Source of the DNA: Saprospiraceae bacterium
Lineage (GTDB): Bacteria; Bacteroidota; Bacteroidia; Chitinophagales; Saprospiraceae
NCBI GenBank assembly: GCA_028280415.1
Contig: JANQLV010000047.1
Span: 1 to 64,000 of the forward strand
DNA: 64,000 nt
Direction: 5' to 3'
Within the stretch, counting starts at the first letter, position 1. Each line of letters starts with the position of its first letter. Of the stretch, positions 55,436 to 63,497 are shown in pieces. Made by a program: the position numbers and the translations under genes. The notes below the pieces were generated by a model, which saw nothing but the letters and a program-made list of their open reading frames with translations, did no database searches and had not been told where the DNA came from.

Positions 55436-56476
55436 ATGAAGGAATTGTTTTCAGAAATCGAAAATTGGACAAATATTAACAAAGATTTTGCTCTGGCTAC
55501 CGTTGTAAAGACCTGGGGCTCCTCTCCCAGACCGGTAGGGTCGACTATGATTATTTCAGAAGAAATGGAAATTGCCGGCTCGGTCAGCGGCGGATGTGTA
55601 GAAGGAGCCGTTTTGAAAGCAGCAAAGGAAATTCTGGAGACAGGTGGTGGAAAAAGATTAGCTTATGGTGTAACGGATGAAGAAGCCTGGCAGGTGGGTT
55701 TAAGTTGTGGAGGCAGTATACAGGTTTATCTGGAAAAGTTTTACTCCAATCATCATTCGGAAGCCAAACGATCGATCTGGAAGTATTTATCACATTGCCT
55801 CTCTTCTAACGAAGCCTGTATTCTTATCACTCAGCTAGCGAATGGAGAGCATAATAATGCTTTGGTTTTACCCAATGGCGAGATATACGGTGATGATCAG
55901 CGAGCACTTATCCGGGAGCATGCCTTAAGAGCATTTCGCGAGCGAAAAAGCCAGGTTTTCGAAATTGAAGATCAGCAATATTTTGCACAGGTATTTCCCA
56001 GAAAAAGTCAGATGTTGATTATTGGAGTTGCCCATATTACGGTAGACCTAATTCATCTGGCCAAGCTATACGATTTCGAAACCATAGTTATTGATCCAAG
56101 GGGGGCTTTTACCAACAAAACACAATTCATAAGCGTTCCCGATCAGATATTCGAAGCTTATCCCGAAGAAGTTTTGGATCGCTTCGATCTGGATGCCTAT
56201 AGCTTTGCAGTTATTCTTTCGCATGATCCCAAGATCGATGATAATGCACTACATATTTTGCTAAAGTCAAATATAGCTTATATAGGTGCTTTAGGAAGTA
56301 GAAAAACACATACCAAGAGAACACAGCGTTTAAAAAACGCAGGTTTTACCGACGAAGAAATTAGTAAAATACACGCGCCAATTGGTATGGATATCAATGC
56401 AAAGAAACCGAGAGAAATTGCCTTGAGCATTATGGGAGAAGTGATAAAGGTACAGAACGAATTTTTGAAGAAATAG
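55436..56476 (+). CDS. XdhC-family cofactor maturation protein
   Basis: This 346-aa protein has the full XdhC form: GSSPRPVGSTM, SGSVSGGCVEG, LSCGGSIQVYLE, a Rossmann domain (MLIIGVAHITVDLIHLAKLY) and IGALGSRKTH followed by IHAPIGMDINAKKPREIALSI. Unlike the other XdhC gene here it has no YHS tail. Members bind Mo-molybdopterin and hold it for sulfuration before insertion in xanthine-dehydrogenase family enzymes. It is divergent from the membrane-protein gene (63 bases), so it probably shares a control region with the cox operon. Confidence 0.92.
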   Translation: MKELFSEIENWTNINKDFALATVVKTWGSSPRPVGSTMIISEEMEIAGSVSGGCVEGAVLKAAKEILETGGGKRLAYGVTDEEAWQVGLSCGGSIQVYLEKFYSNHHSEAKRSIWKYLSHCLSSNEACILITQLANGEHNNALVLPNGEIYGDDQRALIREHALRAFRERKSQVFEIEDQQYFAQVFPRKSQMLIIGVAHITVDLIHLAKLYDFETIVIDPRGAFTNKTQFISVPDQIFEAYPEEVLDRFDLDAYSFAVILSHDPKIDDNALHILLKSNIAYIGALGSRKTHTKRTQRLKNAGFTDEEISKIHAPIGMDINAKKPREIALSIMGEVIKVQNEFLKK

Positions 56477-56490
56477 ACGAATCGTTTAAG

Positions 56491-57543
56491 TCAGAGGTAA
56501 GGTAACTGGTCCATTCCTTCTTTTGCAACAATAGTTTTGACAAAAGCTTGTATCTGTTCCGTCTCTATCAAAAATGCATCGTGTCCAAAAATGCTATTGA
56601 TTTCCGCATACCGGGCATTGGGAATATAATGAGCCAGTTTTTTCTGCTCTACTACGGGAATAAAAATATCGGAATCAATCCCGATGACCAAAGTATTCGC
56701 TTCGATTTGGGAAAGCGCATTTTCCACAGAATTCCGCCCACGAGCCAGGTTGTGGGTATCCAGGGCACAAAGTAGTTTATAATAGCAATGTGCATCAAAG
56801 CGTTTGGCAAATTTATCTCCCTGATAGTTGATATATGAAGCTGCTCTAAAATCTTTAACCTTATTACTATCTTGCTCTTCCTGCCTTTTGTTCATTGAGG
56901 TGGGCGTTCGATAAAGTGGCAAGGCAAAAGCACGGGCGGCCTTGATTCCTTTCGCAGCAGAAAAAGGAGCATTTTTTTGAAAATCAGGATCAGCTTCCAA
57001 AGCAATTCTTTGAGAATGATGGATGGCAATGGACCAGGGACTTTCCTGAGCCGAACAACAGAGCAAAACCAGATTTTTTATAAACGCTTGTTTTAAAATA
57101 GAAATTTCCAGCGCAATATTCCCTCCACAGGAGCCCCCTATCAATAAATTGATCGCATTCAAATTCAGATGCTCCATTAAAAGTATAATTGAACGGGCGG
57201 TATCTCTCAATGTAAAATCCGGGAAGTCCATTCCATAACGGTTTCCCGTTTCCGGATTTTGGACATTAGGTGAAGTAGTACCATAAGGAGAGCCCAGATT
57301 ATTAACACAAACAATGAAGTATTTTTCGGGATCAAACAGATTTCCCGGACCGTAAAGTCCTGACCACCACTGATCTACTTCTGCATTTGCCGTAAGTGCA
57401 TGGCAAACCCATATCACATTATCCCTTTTTTCGTTAAGCCTGCCATAGGTTTGATAGCAAAGCGTCAGTTCCTGAATCAGACCACCTAATTCCAAGTCAA
57501 ATGACTGCGGGAATGTATAAGTTTTTAAGAGTGAGTTTGTCAT
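56491..57543 (-). CDS. metX: Homoserine O-acetyltransferase
   Basis: This 350-aa alpha/beta-hydrolase enzyme has the nucleophile Ser138 in GGSCGG, the Asp in IDSDIFIP and the His in FGHDAFL. VCHALTANAEV and GPGNLFD are typical of MetX. It activates homoserine for methionine synthesis. It is convergent with xdhC and the third gene of the osmC-metZ-metX unit, 12 bases after metZ. Confidence 0.93.
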   Translation of the reverse strand: MTNSLLKTYTFPQSFDLELGGLIQELTLCYQTYGRLNEKRDNVIWVCHALTANAEVDQWWSGLYGPGNLFDPEKYFIVCVNNLGSPYGTTSPNVQNPETGNRYGMDFPDFTLRDTARSIILLMEHLNLNAINLLIGGSCGGNIALEISILKQAFIKNLVLLCCSAQESPWSIAIHHSQRIALEADPDFQKNAPFSAAKGIKAARAFALPLYRTPTSMNKRQEEQDSNKVKDFRAASYINYQGDKFAKRFDAHCYYKLLCALDTHNLARGRNSVENALSQIEANTLVIGIDSDIFIPVVEQKKLAHYIPNARYAEINSIFGHDAFLIETEQIQAFVKTIVAKEGMDQLPYL

Positions 57544-57555
57544 CTTGTATTACAA

Positions 57556-58716
57556 CTATGCTTCGAGTGCCTGTTTTATATCCATGATGATATCATCAAT
57601 ATGTTCTAATCCGGTAGATATTCTAATGAGCCCGTCGGTTATGCCTATTTTAAACCTTTCGGCTTCCGGAACACGCAAATGAGTAGTAGAAGCCGGATGT
57701 GAGGCAATGGATCTGGAGTCCCCCAGGTTCGCGGTCAGAGACAACATTTTTAATCGATCCAAAAAGGCAGAACCTGCTGAAAGTCCTCCTGCAATTTCAA
57801 AAGTTACGATCCCTCCTCCCAGGCGCATTTGCTTTTTGGCAATGGCTTGTTGTGGATGTGAAGCTAGAAAAGGATAATTAACTTTCAAAACTTTGGGCTG
57901 TTTCTCCAGCCATTTTGCCAAATCATGTGCATTGGAGCAATGCCGATCCATACGTAGGGCAAGCGTCTCCAGGCTTTTAGAAAGTACCCAGGCATTAAAT
58001 GGTGATAAGCTTGCTCCGGTACGGCGAATAAATTGATATACCTTTTCAAGCAGTTCTTTTTTACCCGCTACTACTCCACCCAAAACGCGTCCCTGCCCAT
58101 CAATATATTTAGTAGCAGAATGCGTAATGATATCAGCTCCGAAGGCGGCGGGATTTTGCAAATAAGGCGTAGCAAAGCAATTGTCGACATTGAATAACAA
58201 ATTATGTTTCCTGCAAAAGGCAGCCGCTTTTTCCAAATCGATGATGACCAGTCCGGGATTCGAAGGTGTTTCCAGATACAACATTTTTGTTCTTTCAGTA
58301 AGGGCATCTTCCCAGGTATCTGGATATAAAGGATCGACAAAGGTGCACTCTATACCTAAGTCCTGGAGGTTTTGGCTAAGTACCTGATAAGTAGAACCGA
58401 ATACGGCTCTGGAGGCGATGATATGATCGCCACTTTTAAGTAAAGCCAGAAAACTGGCAAATACGGCAGCCATTCCCGAGGCAGTTGCCAGAGCTTCCTC
58501 TACCCCTTCGAGTGCTATTATCTTTTGTTCAAATTCCCGAAGAGAGGGATTGGTAAAGCGACTGTAAATATTTCCTTTTTCTTCTCCGGAAAAAACCTGG
58601 CGCATTTGTTCGGCATCATTAAAAAGGAAAGAAGATGTCGGGAAAATAGGAGTACTATGCTCACGATGTTGACTTCTGTCCGTTTGAATCCGAATAGCTT
58701 TTGTTTCAAATTTCAT
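57556..58716 (-). CDS. metZ: O-acyl-homoserine sulfhydrylase (MetZ-like, PLP-dependent)
   Basis: This 386-aa protein of the Cys/Met metabolism PLP family has the PLP-binding Lys203 in SATKYIDGQGR, a form typical of MetZ, with YSRFTNPS and ETPSNPG earlier. With MetX next to it, it most likely makes homocysteine from O-acetylhomoserine and sulfide, although MetZ enzymes were named for O-succinylhomoserine. ATG 58716 is preferred to the GTG one codon earlier. It lies 17 bases after osmC. Confidence 0.9.
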   Translation of the reverse strand: MKFETKAIRIQTDRSQHREHSTPIFPTSSFLFNDAEQMRQVFSGEEKGNIYSRFTNPSLREFEQKIIALEGVEEALATASGMAAVFASFLALLKSGDHIIASRAVFGSTYQVLSQNLQDLGIECTFVDPLYPDTWEDALTERTKMLYLETPSNPGLVIIDLEKAAAFCRKHNLLFNVDNCFATPYLQNPAAFGADIITHSATKYIDGQGRVLGGVVAGKKELLEKVYQFIRRTGASLSPFNAWVLSKSLETLALRMDRHCSNAHDLAKWLEKQPKVLKVNYPFLASHPQQAIAKKQMRLGGGIVTFEIAGGLSAGSAFLDRLKMLSLTANLGDSRSIASHPASTTHLRVPEAERFKIGITDGLIRISTGLEHIDDIIMDIKQALEA

Positions 58717-58733
58717 CACTGGAACTTAGTCGA

Positions 58734-59138
58734 TTATGAAGATATAATTTCAAAACTCGTAGTGATTTCTGCAGATTTTTCGATCATTTTGGAAACAGAG
58801 CAATACTTGCCAACAGACATCGCTATGGCTTGTTCGGCTTTATTTTCTTTTACTTCCCCGTAAATTTTGTAATGGATATGAATTTTGGTATAAATTCGCG
58901 GAATTTCTTCCTGGCGTTCGCCTTCCACTTCCACTTTTATATCTTTCAGCCCTTGCCGCATTTTTTCTAAAATCATCACAACATCAATGGTGCTGCAACC
59001 GGCGATAGCCATAAGTACCGTTTGCATCGGCCCGGGAGCTGAACCGTCGCCACTCATTTTTATAGATTGTCCTTTTTCATTAGAGGCGATAAATTCTTTC
59101 AAATGTTCGCCAGCTTCCATGGTTATTTTTGTAGACAT
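58734..59138 (-). CDS. OsmC-family peroxide-reducing protein
   Basis: This 134-aa OsmC/Ohr-like protein has the reactive Cys in MAIAGCSTIDV and the second in VGKYCSVSKM. ATG 59138 (MSTKIT) fits the family; a longer frame adds a hydrophobic stretch not found in it. It likely reduces organic peroxides with a thiol donor. It heads the methionine unit; a weak -7 box (CACCTTTG, minus strand, 59170-59177) lies about 30 bases upstream. Confidence 0.85.
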   Translation of the reverse strand: MSTKITMEAGEHLKEFIASNEKGQSIKMSGDGSAPGPMQTVLMAIAGCSTIDVVMILEKMRQGLKDIKVEVEGERQEEIPRIYTKIHIHYKIYGEVKENKAEQAIAMSVGKYCSVSKMIEKSAEITTSFEIISS

Positions 59139-59225
59139 GCTAAAGAGGGTTAAAATGTTAAAAAGAAATGCAAAGGTGGGAAAACAAAAAACGAATGTCA
59201 AGTTGAATAGCCGGCTTGCTGATTT

Positions 59226-60272
59226 TTATCCTTTTTTCAGGGTGAAACCGAAGGTAGAACCAATATGCTCCGTACTTCGGACATTAATCGTTTGCTTATG
59301 CGCTTCGATAATATGTTTAACGATTGAAAGCCCCAGTCCCGAGCCTCCCTGACGGCGGGAACGGCTTTTGTCAACACGGTAAAAACGATCGAATAAATGC
59401 TTGAGATGATCTTCGGCAATACCGATTCCGTTATCCGCAATTTCAATTAAAATGACGCTATCCATATCGTAGAAAGAGATTTTTGTCTGGCCTCCTTCTT
59501 TACCATACTTGATAGAATTAGAAATCAGATTAACCAATACTTGTCTGATACTATCCCGGTCCGCTTTAACCTGAAATGCATTGGCTGCTCCCTCCTTAAA
59601 AACCAAACTGATATCATTGCTCTTGGCCAGCATTTCCAGTTCTTCGAAAACTTCTTCACAAAGTAACTTTATATCAAAGGAGCGGATATCGAGAATTAAT
59701 TCTCCGGATTCAAGCCTGGAAATCGCTTCAAGATCATCTACGATGGTTTGCAAGCGCTCTACATTTTTGGCTGCCTTGCGTATATAATCTTCATTGATTT
59801 TTTCATCGTGTAAAGCTCCGTCTAAAAGTGTATGCAAATAACCCTGAATGCTAAAAATAGGTGTTTTAAGTTCGTGAGAAACATCCCCCATAAAGTCGCG
59901 ACGATACTGCTCCATTTCCCGAAGGGATTCAATTTCATTTTCACGGGAAGTCGCCCAATCTGCAACCTCTTGTTCTACCTCGGTCATGATATCTTCATTC
60001 ATATCTATGTACTTCTTGTCCTTCGCAGATCGTTTAGAGCTATGGATACTTTTGTAGATCAACTTAATTTTGCGGTAGATATATCTTTTCAGAGCTGTAC
60101 TGATAATGAAATAGGCGCTTACGAAAGTTAAAACACCCAGGAGCAGAACGTTTAAAAAATTTGTACTTAGGAGTTTACCAAAAACTCCCAGCGAAATAAT
60201 TATCGTAACAAACAAGCTGATGAAAAGAGCAGAATAAATTGCCAGCTGTTTCGGTGTTACATTTTTAACCAT
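59226..60272 (-). CDS. PhoR-type sensor histidine kinase
   Basis: This 348-aa protein has two transmembrane helices (about 11-33 and 41-60) with a very short periplasmic loop, HisKA with H133 in DVSHELKTP, and HATPase with NSIKYG, DNGIGI and GGSGLGLSI. No PAS domain is visible. Its start overlaps the stop of the response regulator by one base. In Bacteroidota this arrangement is annotated PhoR, though phosphate sensing is not shown. Confidence 0.92.
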   Translation of the reverse strand: MVKNVTPKQLAIYSALFISLFVTIIISLGVFGKLLSTNFLNVLLLGVLTFVSAYFIISTALKRYIYRKIKLIYKSIHSSKRSAKDKKYIDMNEDIMTEVEQEVADWATSRENEIESLREMEQYRRDFMGDVSHELKTPIFSIQGYLHTLLDGALHDEKINEDYIRKAAKNVERLQTIVDDLEAISRLESGELILDIRSFDIKLLCEEVFEELEMLAKSNDISLVFKEGAANAFQVKADRDSIRQVLVNLISNSIKYGKEGGQTKISFYDMDSVILIEIADNGIGIAEDHLKHLFDRFYRVDKSRSRRQGGSGLGLSIVKHIIEAHKQTINVRSTEHIGSTFGFTLKKG

Positions 60273-60958
60273 TAAAATTCGAATTTATATCCTATCCCTT
60301 TTGCCGTTTTAATATAATCATCCCCTAACTTCTCTCTAAGTTTACGGATATGAACATCAATTGTTCGATTACCAACAATCACATCGGTCCCCCAGATACG
60401 GTTGAAAATTTCTTCCCGTGTAAATACCTTTCCCGGCTTGGAGACCAAAAGACTCAATAATTCAAATTCCTTTTTCGCCAGTTCGATTTTGGTTTGATCC
60501 CGAATCACCAAAACTTTCTCCTTATCGATCGTCAGGTCACCTATCTGAACGACCTCTTCATTCGTATCATTCGCTCTCAAGGACCTTCTAAGCAAAGCTT
60601 TAATCCGGCTGATCAAAACTCTGGGGCGAATGGGTTTATTGATAAAATCGTCTCCGCCTACTTCCAATGCAGAAATTTGAGTAAAATCTTCATTTCTAGC
60701 TGTTAGAAAAGCAACAATTGTATTGTCAAACTGCGGCTGTGTACGCAGTACGCGACAAAATTCCACGCCATCCATTTCCGGCATCATGATGTCCAGCAAG
60801 ATCAAATCGGGCGTAAAAGCCTTTAGTTTATCTTGTGCATCCACACCATTTTCAGCCGTTTGTACCTGATAATCCTCTTTTCTTAGATTATAGCTAATGA
60901 AATCCAGAATATCCGGTTCATCATCAACAACTAAAATCTTTACATTAGAGTTACTCAT
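60272..60958 (-). CDS. OmpR/PhoB-type response regulator
   Basis: This 228-aa protein has a receiver domain (Asp56 in LILLDIMMPEMDG) and a C-terminal winged helix (REEIFNRIWG, RTIDVHIRKLREKLG). It is translationally coupled to the kinase gene. Promoter -7 box at 60976-60983. Confidence 0.93.
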   Translation of the reverse strand: MSNSNVKILVVDDEPDILDFISYNLRKEDYQVQTAENGVDAQDKLKAFTPDLILLDIMMPEMDGVEFCRVLRTQPQFDNTIVAFLTARNEDFTQISALEVGGDDFINKPIRPRVLISRIKALLRRSLRANDTNEEVVQIGDLTIDKEKVLVIRDQTKIELAKKEFELLSLLVSKPGKVFTREEIFNRIWGTDVIVGNRTIDVHIRKLREKLGDDYIKTAKGIGYKFEF

Positions 60959-60975
60959 TTGAATTATTTTGGTTA

Positions 60976-60983
60976 CAAAACTA
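60976..60983 (-). promoter_or_regulatory. Bacteroidota -7 box for the PhoB/PhoR-like pair
   Basis: The minus strand reads TAGTTTTG (TAnnTTTG), giving a leader of about 12 nt before the regulator ATG at 60958. No -33 TTTG. Confidence 0.5.
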
Positions 60984-61065
60984 TGTTTTAGGGTATGATT
61001 AAGTCGATTAAGAGAGATTAATTTAATGTTAATTTTAAATTACCCGGGTATAAATAATATGATTA

Positions 61066-61256
61066 TAGTTTTGATCAAAGTTTTGAACTCCGGCTTGTTT
61101 CACTCAATAAATGTATAGTTTTATAGCAAATTTTGCCTATTTTATCATAATGGCTGTGAATAAGACTAGAAAGTTCATATCTTTAACGAGCCTTTTAATT
61201 ATTCTCTCATAAGTCTAAGTAAAGTCCTCATTCCCTTTGAAGACTTTACTTTTTTT
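61066..61256 (+). ncRNA. Possible small RNA between a -7 box and a terminator
   Basis: A plus-strand TAGTTTTG box (61066-61073) is followed about 150 bases later by a hairpin with 9-bp arms (61218-61226 and 61242-61250) and seven T. No plus-strand gene explains the terminator, because both flanking genes are on the minus strand. A transcript of about 175 nt would result. The hairpin may instead belong to the DUF4296 gene, whose stop it overlaps, but it has no T-tract on that strand. Confidence 0.35.
61218..61256 (+). terminator. Plus-strand terminator hairpin
   Basis: Perfect 9-bp stem AGTAAAGTC/GACTTTACT with a 15-nt loop, followed by TTTTTTT. It overlaps the stop codon of the minus-strand DUF4296 gene. 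Confidence 0.7.
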
Positions 61257-61599
61257 GTTTAGGACTTTCTTTATTGATCTCTTCTTCCTTTTCCTTGATT
61301 TCTTCCAATACTCTTTCATAAAGTTGTTCCAGTTCCTTGGGATTGTATTTCAAAATTGTCATGTCATTTTCAAAATCCGACTCGCGAATCTGATGTATTT
61401 CAAAAATTTGAGCATAATACAGTTTACGCAAACTATCCCGGTCAGATAAGCGGGCATTGAGTAAAGCTCCTTCTGCAAAATGGACATCAACCAGAACCTG
61501 TATAAGCAATTCCTGAGGAATTTCGGTTTTTTCCACTCCGGAGCGACAGGAGTAAAGGAAGAGAACCATGAAACCGAGAAAGAATACTTTTTGCCGCAA
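61246..61599 (-). CDS. DUF4296 lipoprotein
   Basis: This 117-aa protein has a lipoprotein signal (MRQKVFFLGFMVLFLYSC, lipobox L-Y-S-C) and a conserved DVHFAEGALLNARL stretch, with tyrosines in the helix ending KYNPKELEQLYERV. It matches the Bacteroidota family DUF4296, of unknown function. TTG 61599 is the start (no ATG leaves a full signal), 3 bases after the SixA-like gene. The Lys/Glu-rich tail is charged. Confidence 0.83.
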   Translation of the reverse strand: MRQKVFFLGFMVLFLYSCRSGVEKTEIPQELLIQVLVDVHFAEGALLNARLSDRDSLRKLYYAQIFEIHQIRESDFENDMTILKYNPKELEQLYERVLEEIKEKEEEINKESPKQKK

Positions 61600-61602
61600 T
61601 GC

Positions 61603-62097
61603 TTAAAAATATTGTTTTGGGTAATGAAAGTTTATGAGAGCAGAATTATCCTGATTCAAATCCTTCCAGGCAGAAGCTCCCGAACGTATTTCTACGATTC
61701 CGCAAGTCGGTACATTAGGAATATATTGCTGCGAGAACATATTAGCCAGACTTGTAAATGTAGGGTTATGTCCAAAAACCAGCACGGTATTCAATGAATC
61801 ATCCAGGGCATTTATAATATTCATCACATCCAGGGTAGAAGCTTCATATATCGCGTTCTCTACTTGTATTTGCTCTTGATCAAGTCCATATGCTTCCGCA
61901 AAGTAACTTGCAGTCGTAAAAGCTCTATTTGCCGGACTCGAGATCAATTTATCGATTTGCGGTGTTTTTGCTTTCAGTAGTTTGGCCATAAACGGGGCAT
62001 CTCTGAGTCCTCTTGGATTGAGTGGCCGGTCCCGGTCCCGCAAAGACATGTCTTCCCAACTGGATTTTGCATGCCGAATAAAAAAAATGGTTTTCAT
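61603..62097 (-). CDS. SixA-like histidine phosphatase
   Basis: This 164-aa histidine phosphatase domain has the catalytic H9 in IRHAKSSW, Arg in LSSPANRAF, the second His in VFGHNPT, and Thr/Glu near AIYEAS. SixA proteins dephosphorylate phosphohistidine proteins; the substrate here is unknown. Promoter -7 box at 62166-62173. Confidence 0.88.
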   Translation of the reverse strand: MKTIFFIRHAKSSWEDMSLRDRDRPLNPRGLRDAPFMAKLLKAKTPQIDKLISSPANRAFTTASYFAEAYGLDQEQIQVENAIYEASTLDVMNIINALDDSLNTVLVFGHNPTFTSLANMFSQQYIPNVPTCGIVEIRSGASAWKDLNQDNSALINFHYPKQYF

Positions 62098-62165
62098 GAG
62101 AGTGACGTTACTAATATTGTTTGTTATTAAGTGTTCCTTTAAATCTGGACTTTTATCTTAGTCTG

Positions 62166-62173
62166 CAAATATA
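62166..62173 (-). promoter_or_regulatory. Bacteroidota -7 box for the SixA-like gene
   Basis: The minus strand reads TATATTTG (TAnnTTTG). The same string, with CTGCAAATATA on the plus strand, is found at the ychF promoter. Predicted leader is about 60 nt; a CAAA (minus TTTG) lies 25 bases upstream, slightly far for -33. Confidence 0.55.
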
Positions 62174-62279
62174 AACGATTATCCTGCCCTTTTCTTTTCA
62201 AATTTCCGAAAAATTGAATTATCATTGCCAATAAGTAAACACATATTAGCTATTTTACTCCATCAATGATATCCTGTTT

Positions 62280-62753
62280 ATGAAAGTTGCTTTTTGGATG
62301 ATTGGTAAAACTGCTTTTTCATACATTGGAGAAGGAATGGATATTTATATAAAACGCTTGCGCAGGTATCTGCCCTTTGAGGCAGAGATTATACCAGATG
62401 TCAAACAAGCCAAACACCTCTCTCCCGAAGAACTCAAGAAAAAAGAAGGACTATTAATTTTAAAAAAGCTAAAAGACGATGATCTTTTGATCTTATTGGA
62501 TGAAAAGGGAAAGACTTATGCTTCCATAGCTTTCGCAAAATATCTGGAAGCACAATTAAGCAGGTCAAAAAAACGCATTGTTTTTCAAATTGGTGGTGCT
62601 TATGGTTTTTCAGAGGCCGTTTATCAAAGAGCAGATGCCAAGCTATCGCTATCGAAAATGACTTTTTCTCATCAGATGATTCGTTTATTTCTGGTCGAAC
62701 AGATTTATCGCGCGATGACGATTTTAAAAGGCGAACCCTATCATAATGCGTAG
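62280..62753 (+). CDS. rlmH: 23S rRNA (pseudouridine1915-N3)-methyltransferase RlmH
   Basis: This 157-aa SPOUT methyltransferase ends in the RlmH signature (SHQMIRLFLVEQIYRAMTIL, GEPYHNA), with LLDEKGKTY and IGGAYGF earlier forming the knot. It methylates pseudouridine 1915 of 23S rRNA. Full length. The rhomboid gene follows after 58 bases. Confidence 0.95.
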   Translation: MKVAFWMIGKTAFSYIGEGMDIYIKRLRRYLPFEAEIIPDVKQAKHLSPEELKKKEGLLILKKLKDDDLLILLDEKGKTYASIAFAKYLEAQLSRSKKRIVFQIGGAYGFSEAVYQRADAKLSLSKMTFSHQMIRLFLVEQIYRAMTILKGEPYHNA

Positions 62754-62811
62754 TGCTTATGTGGATTAAGAAATTGATTTTAATAAAAATTGGAAGCCTA
62801 AACCTGGTTTT

Positions 62812-63495
62812 ATGTCTATAACATTGACTTTAATATTAGTTGTCATGACCTCCCTGATCTCCTATCAGGCCTTTGGCAATGAATTAATGAAACAAAAACT
62901 AATCTTTTATCCGGTATCCATTAAAGAGCGTGGAGAGCTTTATCGCTTCATTACACATGGATTTATCCATGGCGATCTGATGCACCTCATTGTCAATATG
63001 TATGTTTTATACGTTTTTGGTGATCATATAGAATACATTTTCACTTCAGAACAGGAACTGATCTTTCATTCAGGCGCTACTATAAAAGGTTTTGGACCAG
63101 TCAAAGGTCGCATTATATTTTTGATTTTGTACCTGGGAGCAATCATCATCTCCAGTATTCCCCAGTATTTTCGCCATCAGGATAATGGCTTCTATCGGGC
63201 ACTGGGAGCTTCCGGAGGGACTTCCGCAATAGTTTTTGCCTATATCTTGTTTGACCCATGGGCATGGTTCAAATTCCCGCCTTTACCCGCAATTCTATTA
63301 GGAGTCGGTTATTTACTCTATTCTTCCTATATGGATAAAAGAGGTGGCGATAATATTGGTCATAATGCCCATTTCTGGGGATCCGTTTATGGTTTTGTTT
63401 TCACAATCGCCATGGCTGCTATATTTCAACCGGATATGTTGCAAATGTTTATCGATCACTTTTTAGCTGGTCCGAGAGCCCCGAATAATTTCTAG
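62812..63495 (+). CDS. Rhomboid-family intramembrane serine protease
   Basis: This 227-aa membrane protein of six predicted helices has the catalytic Ser134 in GASGGTSA and the partner His187 in HNAHFWGSVYG, with HGDLMHLIVNM (an Asn and His) forming the oxyanion part. It cleaves membrane proteins within the bilayer; substrate unknown. No added domains. It ends two bases before the next start. Confidence 0.92.
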   Translation: MSITLTLILVVMTSLISYQAFGNELMKQKLIFYPVSIKERGELYRFITHGFIHGDLMHLIVNMYVLYVFGDHIEYIFTSEQELIFHSGATIKGFGPVKGRIIFLILYLGAIIISSIPQYFRHQDNGFYRALGASGGTSAIVFAYILFDPWAWFKFPPLPAILLGVGYLLYSSYMDKRGGDNIGHNAHFWGSVYGFVFTIAMAAIFQPDMLQMFIDHFLAGPRAPNNF

Positions 63496-63497
63496 AT

